Program-made: the position numbers and the translations under genes
From: Rhodoferax sp.
Lineage (GTDB): Bacteria > Pseudomonadota > Gammaproteobacteria > Burkholderiales > Burkholderiaceae_C
Direction of reading: 5' to 3'
NCBI RefSeq assembly: GCF_030697375.1
Contig: NZ_JAUYQD010000004.1
Span: 1-64,000, forward strand
Length of the DNA: 64,000 bases
Shown here: one piece after another, positions 17,743-26,123 of the stretch
How positions within the stretch are numbered: the stretch's first letter is position 1
Layout: each line of letters starts with the position of its first letter
The notes under the pieces: generated by a model
Told to the model about the DNA's origin: nothing
Databases searched by the model: none
The model's input: the letters and a program-made list of their open reading frames with translations, nothing else

Positions 17743-19434
17743 TTAGGCCGGTGCCTCACCGTTCATCCATGCCTTGACAATATTGGCCACGGCCGCCGGG
17801 TTGTCACGGGTCAGTTTGCGTGCGTCTTCCAGGCGCGTTTCCGCCGCCGATGCCAGAGCAGGTTCGCTCGGACCGGCCAGTTGCGGCCGCTCGGGCTCAT
17901 CCCCCTCAATCGTGTCCAGCTGATTGCCGCGGGCTTCCGCATCGCTGGCCAGCAGGGTCGGCGCTTGCAACAGGGTTTTCATGGCGGGGCGAATCACACC
18001 CAGCAGCACCAATGCAGCCAATGCCAAAGTTCCCAGAGGCCACGCAAAACTGCGCGCCATGTCCAGCACTTCCGGTTGCCGCCACAAGGGCACATCCACA
18101 ACCTCATTCTTGATGGGCGCAAAGGCGGCATTCATCAGATTGACCGAGTCGCCGCGGTCTTTGTTAAATCCCACCGTTTCACGCACCAAAGCGCTCATTT
18201 TTTCAATCTGCACATCGGTCAACGGGGTGCTGGTCACCTTTCCCTTTTCGTCGGTGGTGACCTGGTTGTTCACCACCACGGCGGCGTTGATACGCTTGAT
18301 CACGCCGGTGGCGCCTTTGACCACCCGCACCGTTTTATCAACCTCGTAGTTGATGATGGATTCGCGTTTGCCGCCACCCGCAGAAGCAGCGCCTGCCGCT
18401 GGCTGGCCTGCAGCCGCCACCGTCTGGGCCTGCCCATTGATGGGCGCCGAGGGTTGGGCAGGCGGCTGGTTGGTGGTGGCGCCTGGCACACCAGAGGGTG
18501 CGGTCGGGCTGACCGAACTGCCACTCTCCACCAATTGCTGGCTGCGAATCGCACTGGAATCTGGCGATTGGTTGGGTTTGTGCGATTCGGTGGTGGACTC
18601 GGTTTGCGAGAAATCCAACTCCGCACTCACCTGCGCCTTCACGTTTTGCTTGCCCACAATGGGCTCCAGAATGTCCAAAATGCGTTGGCTGTAGATCTGC
18701 TCGATCTGCTGGGCGTACTGCAACTGCTCCGCATCGGCCCCCAGGCCGCCACCCGAACCGTCGGGAGGGGTGGACAGCAACTTGCCGGTGTCGTCCAACA
18801 CGCTGACCGCCGTCGGATTCATCTCCGGCACGCTGGAGGCCACCAAATGCACAATGCCGGCCAACTGGGCGCGGTCCAGCGTGCGCCCCGGGTGCAGACT
18901 CAGCAGCACCGAGGCGGAAGGCTTCTGCTGCTCGCGGAAAAAACCATTCTGGTTGGGCAGCGCCAGGTGCACCCGCGCGTTCTGCACGGAGGACAGGGCC
19001 TGGATGGAGCGGGTCAACTCGCCTTCCAGCCCGCGCTGAAAGGTCAACCGTTCCTGGAACTGGGTCATGCCGAAGCGGTTGGACTCCATCATCTCGAAAC
19101 CATTGACCGATCCCTTGGGCAGGCCCAGCGAAGCCAGCTTCAACCGCACATCGTGCACACGGTCGGCTGGCACCAGGATGGCGCCGCCGCCCTCGGTGTA
19201 TTTATAAGGCACGTTCAAGGTGCTCAACTGGGCAATGACCGCGCCGCCGTCCTTGTCCGCCAGGTTGGAGTACAGCACGCGCCATTCGGCTTGGCGCCCC
19301 ATCACCAACCCCATGATGGCAATCGCCACAAAAAGTACGACCCCCAGGGCCAAGCGCAGCCGTTGGCCTTGGTCGAGCCCGGCCACGCGCTGGGCGATGG
19401 TGGGATTCAAAGGGATTGTGGCAACTGCAGGCAT
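17743..19434 (-). CDS. fliF: Flagellar MS-ring protein FliF
   Basis: FliF builds the MS-ring in the inner membrane. The 563-residue protein has an N-terminal membrane segment (LALGVVLFVAIAIMGLVMG), ring-building motifs (WRVLYSNLADKDGGAVIAQL, MMESNRFGMTQFQERLTFQRGLEGELTRSI, ARVHLALPNQNGFFREQQKPSASVLL), a low-complexity Gly/Ala/Pro insert around residues 310-355 and a second membrane segment near 455. The C-terminal tail ends KLTRDNPAAVANIVKAWM and binds FliG. It is the first gene of the minus-strand fli operon. Confidence 0.97.
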   Translation of the reverse strand: MPAVATIPLNPTIAQRVAGLDQGQRLRLALGVVLFVAIAIMGLVMGRQAEWRVLYSNLADKDGGAVIAQLSTLNVPYKYTEGGGAILVPADRVHDVRLKLASLGLPKGSVNGFEMMESNRFGMTQFQERLTFQRGLEGELTRSIQALSSVQNARVHLALPNQNGFFREQQKPSASVLLSLHPGRTLDRAQLAGIVHLVASSVPEMNPTAVSVLDDTGKLLSTPPDGSGGGLGADAEQLQYAQQIEQIYSQRILDILEPIVGKQNVKAQVSAELDFSQTESTTESHKPNQSPDSSAIRSQQLVESGSSVSPTAPSGVPGATTNQPPAQPSAPINGQAQTVAAAGQPAAGAASAGGGKRESIINYEVDKTVRVVKGATGVIKRINAAVVVNNQVTTDEKGKVTSTPLTDVQIEKMSALVRETVGFNKDRGDSVNLMNAAFAPIKNEVVDVPLWRQPEVLDMARSFAWPLGTLALAALVLLGVIRPAMKTLLQAPTLLASDAEARGNQLDTIEGDEPERPQLAGPSEPALASAAETRLEDARKLTRDNPAAVANIVKAWMNGEAPA

Positions 19435-19605
19435 CAGATATTCCTATGCAATGGGCGCGAACCGCCTCACGTATGGGATTGATTATTCGGTGCACCCCCG
19501 AAAACATTAGGGTAATAAGCACCCGCTTTACCCCCCAAATCAAAATAATAGCCACTCCTTGCCGGGCATAGGATCGCTGCACCTCCACTTTTAGGGAGAA
19601 CCACC
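19435..19605. promoter_or_regulatory. fliE-fliF divergent intergenic region
   Basis: Both fliE (plus) and the fliF operon (minus) must be transcribed from here. I found no site that matches a sigma-54 (TGGCAC-N5-TTGCA) or sigma-28 promoter well. fliE has a clear ribosome-binding site (TAGGGAGA) just before its ATG. The promoter positions are therefore not assigned. Confidence 0.4.
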
Positions 19606-19923
19606 ATGGATCTCAAGCTCACCCCCGTATCGATGCCAACGACTATCCGCCCCAGTGCCGGGGTGCGCCCAGCCGCATCGGCGGGCGTCGCCGGCACCGG
19701 TGGCGGATTTGCGGGCGCGCTGAAAAGCGCCTTGGGATCGGTCAGCGCGGCGCAAAACGAGGCCACCCGCCTGCAGCAGGAAGTGCAGATGGAAAACCCC
19801 AAGGTCAGCCTGGAGGAAACCATGGTGGCCATCCAGAAGGCCCAGATTGGGTTTCAGGCCAGCTTGCACGTCAGAAATCGCATGGTGCAGGCTTACACTG
19901 ACATCATGAACATGCAGGTGTAA
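19606..19923 (+). CDS. fliE: Flagellar hook-basal body complex protein FliE
   Basis: FliE joins the MS-ring to the proximal rod and is the first rod protein exported. The 105-residue protein has a variable N-terminal half and the conserved C-terminal helix VSLEETMVAIQKAQIGFQASLHVRNRMVQAYTDIMNMQV, which is diagnostic. It is divergent from fliF, a common arrangement. It starts at ATG 19606 behind a good ribosome-binding site. Confidence 0.95.
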   Translation: MDLKLTPVSMPTTIRPSAGVRPAASAGVAGTGGGFAGALKSALGSVSAAQNEATRLQQEVQMENPKVSLEETMVAIQKAQIGFQASLHVRNRMVQAYTDIMNMQV

Positions 19924-19959
19924 GGCACCGGGGCCCCACACCGCCAAATAATTTAAACG

Positions 19960-20017
19960 AAAACAGCCTCTAGCCCTTATATATACAGCGTAAGCAGCTA
20001 TCTATTTAATAGCAAAA
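19960..20017 (-). repeat. dispersed Comamonadaceae-type repeat, copy 1
   Basis: Read on the minus strand: TTGCTATTAAATAGATAGC, then TGCTTACGC, a variable stretch and AGGGCTAGAGGC. It matches the other six copies in the window (GCTAT...TAGCTGCTT.CGCA...GGGGCTA.AGGCCA). It lies in the gap between fliE and the GT41 gene. No coding potential is seen. Confidence 0.75.
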
Positions 20018-20055
20018 CACAAGTGTTTCCCATGGCCATATTCTGGTAACCCACG

Positions 20056-21948
20056 ATGCCCCTGACGAAAAAACTGATCCAGGCGATTGAATTGCAGACC
20101 CGCGGCGACATCGAAGGCGCCACCCGGCTGTTCTGGCAAGTCCTGGAGGTCGATACCCACAACGCACACTGCCTCTATTCATTGGGGCTCATTGCACTCA
20201 ATTCCGGCAAACTCCAAGACGCGCTGGACTGCTGCAGCCGTGGTGTGCAGGGCGCGCCCCAATTTGCACCCTTGCACTACCTGCGGGGCGCGGTACTGCA
20301 GGCCATGGGCAACAAGGAAGAGGCCCTGCGCAGCTACGACGCAGCGCTGGAAATCGAGCCGCAATCGCAAGAGGTCTTGCTCAACAGCGGTGCCCTGCTG
20401 CGCAGCATGTTCCGGCACAAGGATGCGCTGGAACGGTTCAACAAGATTCTGAGCATCAACCCCAACCATGTGGCCGCTTTAGGCAACTGCGGAATCATGC
20501 TGACCGAGTTCAAACAAAGTGAGCAAGCCATTGCCATGTTTGAACAGCTCATCCGCATCAAACCCGATTTTGACTACGCACTGGGCCTGCTTTTCTACGA
20601 ACGCATGCACATCTGCGACTGGAAGGGCCATGACACGCTGGGCCAGGACATCGTGGAAGGGGTGCGCAGCGGCAAACGTGTGTGCAAGTCGCTGGCGTTC
20701 ATGTCCTTGTCGGACGAGGCCCGTGACCACCAAATCGCCGCCCAGACCTTTGCCGCGCACTACAACCCCGCACGCGCCACCGCGCTGTGGACGGGGGAGC
20801 GTTACCGGCATCGAAAAATTCGCCTGGCCTACGTGTCACCGGATCTGCGGGAACATCCGGTGGGGCATTTGCTGGCCGGTGTTTTTGAGCGGCACGACAA
20901 ATCCCGCTTTGAAACCATCGCCATCTCCCTAGGCATCGACGACCAAAGCCGGCTGCGCGCCCGCATGGTCAAGGCCTTTGACCAGTTCATCGACGCGCGA
21001 GACATGAGTTCGGTGCAAATTGCCCAGCTGATGCGCTCTCTGGAGGTCGATATTGCGGTAGACCTGGGCGGCTACACCTCCGACACGCGCACCGATATTT
21101 TTTCCTACCGCCCCGCCCCGGTGCAGGTCAACTACCTGGGTTACCCCGGCACCATGGGGGTGGACTACTTCGACTACATCCTGGCCGACCGGCACATCAT
21201 CCCGCCCGCGCAGCAGCAGTACTACAACGAAAAAGTGGCCTATTTGCCGGACACCTACCTGCCTACCGACAACAGCGTGCAGATATCCGAGCGCACACCG
21301 ACACGCAGCGAGTGCGGTCTGCCGGAAACGGGTGTGGTGTTTTGCTCCTTCAGCCACGACTACAAAATTTCACCGCCGGTCTTTGATGCATGGATGCGGC
21401 TCTTGGCACAGGTGCCGGGAAGTGTGCTGTGGCTGATGTCCCGCGGTGAGCTCGCCCAGCGAAATTTGCGCAAAGAAGCCCAGGCGCGCGGTATCGATCC
21501 CACGCGGCTGGTCTTTGCAGGCCGGGTTCCTTTGGTGGAAGACCATTTGGCGCGCTACCGGCAAGCCGATGTCTTTTTGGACACCCACCCCTACAACGCC
21601 CACACCACAGCGGCCGACGCCCTGATGGCGGGTCTGCCCGTGGTGAGCTACATGGGCAACTCCTTTCCATCGCGGGTGGCCGGCAGCCTGCTGCACGCCA
21701 TTGGTATGCCGGAGCTGGCAACCCATTCGCTGGCGGATTACGAGGCCTTAGCCCTGCAGCTGGCGCAGGACCCAGCGCTGCTGGCCGATTGCAAAGCCAA
21801 GCTGGCCAACAACAAGGCAAATTTTTCGCTCTTTGACACAGAAGGCTTTTGCTTCAATCTGGAGGCGGCGTACATCGCGATGTGGCGTGCGCAACAGCTT
21901 CAAGGCACTCAGGATGAAATCGGGAGTAGCAAGCAGAATGGCATTTGA
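20056..21948 (+). CDS. TPR-containing GT41 (SPINDLY/OGT-type) O-linked glycosyltransferase
   Basis: A 630-residue cytoplasmic protein. The N-terminal 170 residues form about four to five TPR repeats (for example CLYSLGLIALNSGKLQDALDC, ALRSYDAALEIEPQSQEVL). A GT41 catalytic region follows, with HRKIRLAYVSPDLREHPVGHL, VDIAVDLGGYTSDTRTDIFSYRPAPVQVNYLGYPGTMG and DTHPYNAHTTAADALMAGLPVVS. These are the conserved stretches of bacterial SPINDLY-like and eukaryotic OGT enzymes, which transfer a nucleotide-activated sugar to Ser/Thr. Next to fliE, the likely acceptor is flagellin or another flagellar protein; that part is inference. Base composition matches the fli genes, not the AT-richer genes downstream. 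Confidence 0.92.
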   Translation: MPLTKKLIQAIELQTRGDIEGATRLFWQVLEVDTHNAHCLYSLGLIALNSGKLQDALDCCSRGVQGAPQFAPLHYLRGAVLQAMGNKEEALRSYDAALEIEPQSQEVLLNSGALLRSMFRHKDALERFNKILSINPNHVAALGNCGIMLTEFKQSEQAIAMFEQLIRIKPDFDYALGLLFYERMHICDWKGHDTLGQDIVEGVRSGKRVCKSLAFMSLSDEARDHQIAAQTFAAHYNPARATALWTGERYRHRKIRLAYVSPDLREHPVGHLLAGVFERHDKSRFETIAISLGIDDQSRLRARMVKAFDQFIDARDMSSVQIAQLMRSLEVDIAVDLGGYTSDTRTDIFSYRPAPVQVNYLGYPGTMGVDYFDYILADRHIIPPAQQQYYNEKVAYLPDTYLPTDNSVQISERTPTRSECGLPETGVVFCSFSHDYKISPPVFDAWMRLLAQVPGSVLWLMSRGELAQRNLRKEAQARGIDPTRLVFAGRVPLVEDHLARYRQADVFLDTHPYNAHTTAADALMAGLPVVSYMGNSFPSRVAGSLLHAIGMPELATHSLADYEALALQLAQDPALLADCKAKLANNKANFSLFDTEGFCFNLEAAYIAMWRAQQLQGTQDEIGSSKQNGI

Positions 21949-22052
21949 ATTTCGTTGCCACTTGAAAACGTATTTGTAATGACCTCCGCAGTTCAAATGG
22001 ACATGCCTCCAAGGAATACGCAGGTCGCGGTACTCAACTTTAGGGAATTGAC

Positions 22053-22571
22053 ATGACGAAAAGTCTCGATCTTGGCTGCGGACGCGAGCCCAAAAATCCA
22101 TTCAATGCAACGGAAACTTTTGGTATTGATGTGAGGGATGATTTAAGTGCCAATATCAAGCGCGCCGACCTTGTCCTTGAGCCCATTCCATTCGAAGATG
22201 AGTCTTTTGAATACGTGACAGCGCACGACTTGATTGAACATATACCCAGAGTCATCTATATGCCGCAGCGCCGCAACCCTTTTGTGGAGTTGATGAATGA
22301 AGTGCATCGCGTGCTCAAGGTGGGTGGATTGTTTCTTTCGTCCACACCAGCCTATCCTCATGCCGCTGCATTTATCGATCCCACACACGTCAATATCATC
22401 GCAGAGGGAACTTTTCCATACTATTTTGCAGACAAGGCAGCGGATTCACCTTGGGCGGTAATATATGGATTTAAGGGCGCGTTTACCGTCAAATTGGAGG
22501 AGTGGCGAGGTCCACATTTATTGACAGTGCTTCAAAAAATACCGGCGCGGGAAAAAGTACAGTCAACTTGA
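22053..22571 (+). CDS. Class I SAM-dependent methyltransferase (small)
   Basis: The 172-residue protein starts with the SAM-binding motif SLDLGCGREP, followed by FGIDVRDD (motif II acidic residue), PFEDESFEYVTAHDLIEHI and VLKVGGLFLSSTPAYPH. This is the Methyltransf_11 pattern found in many surface-glycan clusters. Substrate cannot be told from the sequence; in context it may methylate a sugar hydroxyl or amino group. It begins about 100 bp after the GT41 gene, and AT content rises visibly from here. The gene is short but looks complete. Confidence 0.8.
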   Translation: MTKSLDLGCGREPKNPFNATETFGIDVRDDLSANIKRADLVLEPIPFEDESFEYVTAHDLIEHIPRVIYMPQRRNPFVELMNEVHRVLKVGGLFLSSTPAYPHAAAFIDPTHVNIIAEGTFPYYFADKAADSPWAVIYGFKGAFTVKLEEWRGPHLLTVLQKIPAREKVQST

Positions 22572-22658
22572 TTTTGCACATACCTACGTTAGCTCAGCCA
22601 TAGAACTCGTTAGCAGCCAGTGGCACTACTCATTCAATGATTAAGCGAGGAGTCAAAA

Positions 22659-23540
22659 ATGACAGAAGAAGTAATCGAGAAAACCCGTGCGAATGGACAC
22701 CAAGAGCAGGTATACCAAGCGCATGTGAATTACGACCAAGCGAGCCTTGCGCAAGCCGACGAGACATTCAATCACCGCCTCAATAGCGAAACTATTGACT
22801 GGTGGCGCCACCAACGACTGTGGGAGCCCGTTTTCAAGTGCCTCTCGCACACCAAGGAGAACTCATGGCTGACCGTTGGCGATACATATGGATCAGATGC
22901 ATTTCAAATGCAGCGCGAGGGTTTCAAACATGTGCTGCCCTCCAGCATCGATTCGCTGATGCTGGAGCAGGCAAAACAACGAGGACTCATTGATGCCTAC
23001 AGCGTTCAAAATGCTGAGGCAATAACATTTGAAGACAACTCGTTTGACTACGTATTGTGTCGTGAGGCCTATCACCATTTTCCCAGGCCAATGATAGCGC
23101 TGTATGAGATGCTGAGGGTTGCAAAAAAAGCCGTAGTTCTGATCGAGCCACAGGATCCCTTGATTGATCATCCTGCATACATTGGGAGCGTTCCCGCGGG
23201 TTACGAAGCATCGGCGAATTATGTGTATACCGTCTCGCGTAGAGAATTGACAAAAGTAGCACTTGGGCTAAACCTTCATGTCCTCGCCTGCCGCGGTATG
23301 TATGACACCTATCAGGACGATATTGCCAGAAGTCAGGCTCGGGAGGATAACCCCGCGTTCGTCAAGTACCGTGAAGAAATCGAACGTTGTGAACAGGAGT
23401 GTTCGCAAAATCTGCGTAAGCACAGCTATTTATTGTCAATAATTTATAAAGAAAGACCCGCCGACATTCGATTGGAATATTTTTCGAATGACTGGTCTGT
23501 TACATTTTTTCCAGGCAACCCTTATCTGCCAACAGTCTGA
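22659..23540 (+). CDS. Class I SAM-dependent methyltransferase
   Basis: The 293-residue protein has a 60-residue N-terminal extension and then a methyltransferase domain: SWLTVGDTYGSDAFQMQREGF in the motif I region (degenerate G-x-G), ITFEDNSFDYVLCREAYHHF and EMLRVAKKAVVLIEPQDP. The C-terminal 100 residues are family-specific. The gene has a good GGAG ribosome-binding site and AT-rich codon use. Substrate is unknown. With its neighbours it fits glycan or glycopeptide decoration. Confidence 0.78.
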   Translation: MTEEVIEKTRANGHQEQVYQAHVNYDQASLAQADETFNHRLNSETIDWWRHQRLWEPVFKCLSHTKENSWLTVGDTYGSDAFQMQREGFKHVLPSSIDSLMLEQAKQRGLIDAYSVQNAEAITFEDNSFDYVLCREAYHHFPRPMIALYEMLRVAKKAVVLIEPQDPLIDHPAYIGSVPAGYEASANYVYTVSRRELTKVALGLNLHVLACRGMYDTYQDDIARSQAREDNPAFVKYREEIERCEQECSQNLRKHSYLLSIIYKERPADIRLEYFSNDWSVTFFPGNPYLPTV

Positions 23541-23634
23541 TGATTCTGACCAAGAGCTTTCGTATCTACTGACACGTAGAAAATGCTGAGCAAGTATTAC
23601 GCATTGGTAATTTCCCCGCAATGAGGATGTATGC

Positions 23635-24396
23635 ATGACAGCCAACAAAAGAACTCTGCATATTTACTACCGACATGTCCACGTCAAATCTGATTTGACA
23701 AGTCGAGATCCAAATAAGCAACGACCACACTGGTTCAGTCACGAGACTTGTTTTAGAAATCTACTCACTACGATCCGTGAAAGCCCCCTATCGGATAGGG
23801 TTCGCATCACTATAGTTTATGACGGATCGACAGATGACTTTATTGATGATTTTTCCAGCAAGTACTTCTCCAATCAAGAGTATGGAATCAAGCTTCAGTT
23901 TATAAAAGGCGGTTCCGACCTTAATTCATTTCGATTGACATTGTATATAGGGCGCACTGCCGATATTAAAAATGATGATTTGATTTACATTCTTGAGAAT
24001 GATTATTTGCACCAGCACGGTTGGGTTGAGAAAGTATTTGAACTGTACGACACGCCTTTTCAATTCGACTACATATCCCTATACGACCACAAGGACAAAT
24101 ACATCTACGAGATGTACCGAGACTTAACTTCCAAGATTGCCCTCACCGCAAGTCACCATTGGCGTACAACCCCCTCCACCTGCGCATCTTTTATATTGGC
24201 AAAAGAAGTTCTTGACCGCGACTACGAAATATTTAGTTCAGGGCTCACCGACTACTACTTTTTCTCCAAACTTATCAACGAAAACGGCCGAATTTTGTTA
24301 ACGCCGGTGCCTGGTTTGGCAACTCACTCTATGGAGGGCTATTTGAGCCCGACAATAGATTGGTCAAAGCTGGCGCTAGAGGCTTCGGTGGTTTGA
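23635..24396 (+). CDS. Putative glycosyltransferase (GT-A-like), family uncertain
   Basis: The 253-residue protein has an N-terminal segment TLHIYYRHVHVKS, a middle with RVRITIVYDGSTDDFIDDF, then DDLIYILENDYLHQHGWVEKVFEL. The last resembles the acceptor/metal-binding core of GT-A glycosyltransferases, with END in place of DxD. HHWRTTPSTCASFILAKEVL follows, recalling conserved blocks of polysaccharide-cluster transferases. I do not recognise a named family with certainty. Position within the glycan cluster supports a sugar transfer role. Confidence 0.55.
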   Translation: MTANKRTLHIYYRHVHVKSDLTSRDPNKQRPHWFSHETCFRNLLTTIRESPLSDRVRITIVYDGSTDDFIDDFSSKYFSNQEYGIKLQFIKGGSDLNSFRLTLYIGRTADIKNDDLIYILENDYLHQHGWVEKVFELYDTPFQFDYISLYDHKDKYIYEMYRDLTSKIALTASHHWRTTPSTCASFILAKEVLDRDYEIFSSGLTDYYFFSKLINENGRILLTPVPGLATHSMEGYLSPTIDWSKLALEASVV

Positions 24397-24429
24397 TAAA
24401 AGCATACATGCACAGCGCAGAGGGACAAT

Positions 24430-25539
24430 ATGAGCGATAAGAATCTTTATGTTACGCAGCCATTTCTTCCGCCGTTGCCAGAATTCCTCCCTTACCTCGA
24501 AGAGATATGGAGCAGCAAGGTTCTTACCAATGGGGGGCCATTTCACGTGCGACTTGAGAAGGCGCTGTGTGAATACTTAGGTGTAGAACATTTGGCGCTA
24601 TTCACCAACGGTACTATTGCGTTATTGACGGCGCTTCAGGCACTGCGCATTACCGGAGAAGTCATCACGACACCATATTCATTCGTGGCGACCTCCCATT
24701 CCCTTCTTTGGAATGGCATTAAACCCGTGTTCGTCGATATCCATCCAGGAACGCTCAACTTAGATCCCGCCAAGATTGAGGCTGCAATTACACCGCAAAC
24801 CACCGCCATCATGCCCGTGCATTGCTACGGGCATCCGTGTGACGTCGATGCCATTCAAAAAATCGCAGACAACTACAACCTTAAAGTAATCTATGACGCC
24901 GCACATGCATTCGGTGTAACAACAAAGACCGGAAGCGTGCTTAACTATGGCGATCTGTCAGTGCTTAGCTTCCATGCGACCAAGGTATTCAACACTTTCG
25001 AAGGCGGAGCCATTGTCTGCCCTGACGCCAAAACCAAGCAACGCATCGATCATTTGAAAAATTTTGGTTTTGTCGATGAGGTGACCGTGGTCGCACCTGG
25101 TATTAATGGAAAAATGAGCGAATTCAATTCCGCCCTGGGTCTACTGCAGCTCGGGCATATTGAGAAAGCCCTATTGCGACGCCAGGAGATTGACGCCTTC
25201 TATCGGAAACACTTGTCGTCTGTCAAAGGCATTCACTGCCTTAATGATTCCGGTGAAATTATCGCCAATTTTTCATATTTTCCAATATTAATTGGAGAAG
25301 AGTATCCGATGGACCGCGATTCATTATATGAAAAATTGAAAGCTAACGGAATATATGCGCGTCGATATTTTTATCCATTGATATCGAGTTTTCCAATGTA
25401 CCGCAGCCTGCCCTCAGCCCATTCAAGTAACTTGCCTGTAGCAACTGATGCTGCGCTCAGAGTGTTATGTCTCCCCATCTACCCGGATCTCAAACCGGAT
25501 GAACAGCTGTCCATTATTGATCTGATTCAACGAGGCTAA
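24430..25539 (+). CDS. DegT/DnrJ/EryC1 family sugar aminotransferase, VioA-like
   Basis: A 369-residue PLP-dependent aminotransferase acting on a nucleotide-linked keto-sugar. Family marks include FTNGTIALLTALQAL, EVITTPYSFVATSHSL, MPVHCYGHPCDVD, the PLP-phosphate region IYDAAHAFGV and the Schiff-base Lys in SFHATKVFNTFEGGAIV, then GKMSEFNSALGLLQL. From memory, the opening VTQPFLPPLPEFLPYLEEIW and the overall pattern resemble VioA, which makes dTDP-4-amino-4,6-dideoxyglucose (viosamine). The next gene encodes the matching type of acyltransferase. The sugar identity is inference; FdtB/QdtB-type 3-aminotransferases are the main alternative. Confidence 0.85.
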   Translation: MSDKNLYVTQPFLPPLPEFLPYLEEIWSSKVLTNGGPFHVRLEKALCEYLGVEHLALFTNGTIALLTALQALRITGEVITTPYSFVATSHSLLWNGIKPVFVDIHPGTLNLDPAKIEAAITPQTTAIMPVHCYGHPCDVDAIQKIADNYNLKVIYDAAHAFGVTTKTGSVLNYGDLSVLSFHATKVFNTFEGGAIVCPDAKTKQRIDHLKNFGFVDEVTVVAPGINGKMSEFNSALGLLQLGHIEKALLRRQEIDAFYRKHLSSVKGIHCLNDSGEIIANFSYFPILIGEEYPMDRDSLYEKLKANGIYARRYFYPLISSFPMYRSLPSAHSSNLPVATDAALRVLCLPIYPDLKPDEQLSIIDLIQRG

Positions 25540-25542
25540 GCA

Positions 25543-26115
25543 ATGGCCATACTAAATCGTACCGCGATTGAAAGCATGGGGTTTGCCTCTGTGGGGGACA
25601 ACATCCGAATCTCGGATCGTGCCTCGTTCTATAACTGCCCTCATATATCCATCGGCAACAACACAAGGATTGATGATTTTTGCGTGGTCTCTGCAGGGGC
25701 AGGTGGAATAACTATTGGTGACTATGTACACATCGCCGTTTATTCCTCACTGATTGGTTCAGGAATTATTACGCTTTCAAATTTCTGCAACATCTCGTCG
25801 CGCGTCGCCATCTACTCCAGCAGCGACGATTATTCTGGTGAGGCCATGACCAATCCCATGGTACCGGAGCTCTATACCCAAGTGCTGCATGCCGATGTAT
25901 TTTTGGGAAAACATGTCATTGTCGGCAGCGGGAGCGTCATTCTTCCGGGAGTCAGAATCGAAGAAGGCGCAGCAATTGGCGCACTCAGCCTAGTGCGTGA
26001 GGATTGTCGCACCTTTGGTGTGTATGCGGGTGCTCCCGCAAAGTTCATTAAAAATCGAAAAAAAGATCTATTGGATTTGGAAACAAAATTTCTGAAGACT
26101 ATTTGTCCTGATTGA
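25543..26115 (+). CDS. Left-handed beta-helix (hexapeptide) acyltransferase, VioB/WbbJ-like
   Basis: The 190-residue protein has clear hexapeptide repeats at about residues 20-75 and 115-155: ISIGNNTRIDDFCVVSAG, ITIGDYVHIAVYSSLIGSG, VFLGKHVIVGSGSVILPGVRIEEGAAIGA, ending VYAGAPAKFIKNR. These form the LbH fold of sugar N- or O-acyltransferases. It starts 3 bp after the aminotransferase stop, so it probably acylates the amino group made by that enzyme, as VioB does for viosamine in E. coli O7. Acyl donor and exact sugar are not visible. Confidence 0.83.
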   Translation: MAILNRTAIESMGFASVGDNIRISDRASFYNCPHISIGNNTRIDDFCVVSAGAGGITIGDYVHIAVYSSLIGSGIITLSNFCNISSRVAIYSSSDDYSGEAMTNPMVPELYTQVLHADVFLGKHVIVGSGSVILPGVRIEEGAAIGALSLVREDCRTFGVYAGAPAKFIKNRKKDLLDLETKFLKTICPD

Positions 26116-26123
26116 AAAACACC

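Noticed and set aside
19470..19600. Possible sigma-54 and sigma-28 promoters between fliE and fliF
   Set aside because: A GG-N10-GC match lacks TGGCAC, and a TAAA-N15 match is followed by a poor minus-10. Both are within chance expectation.
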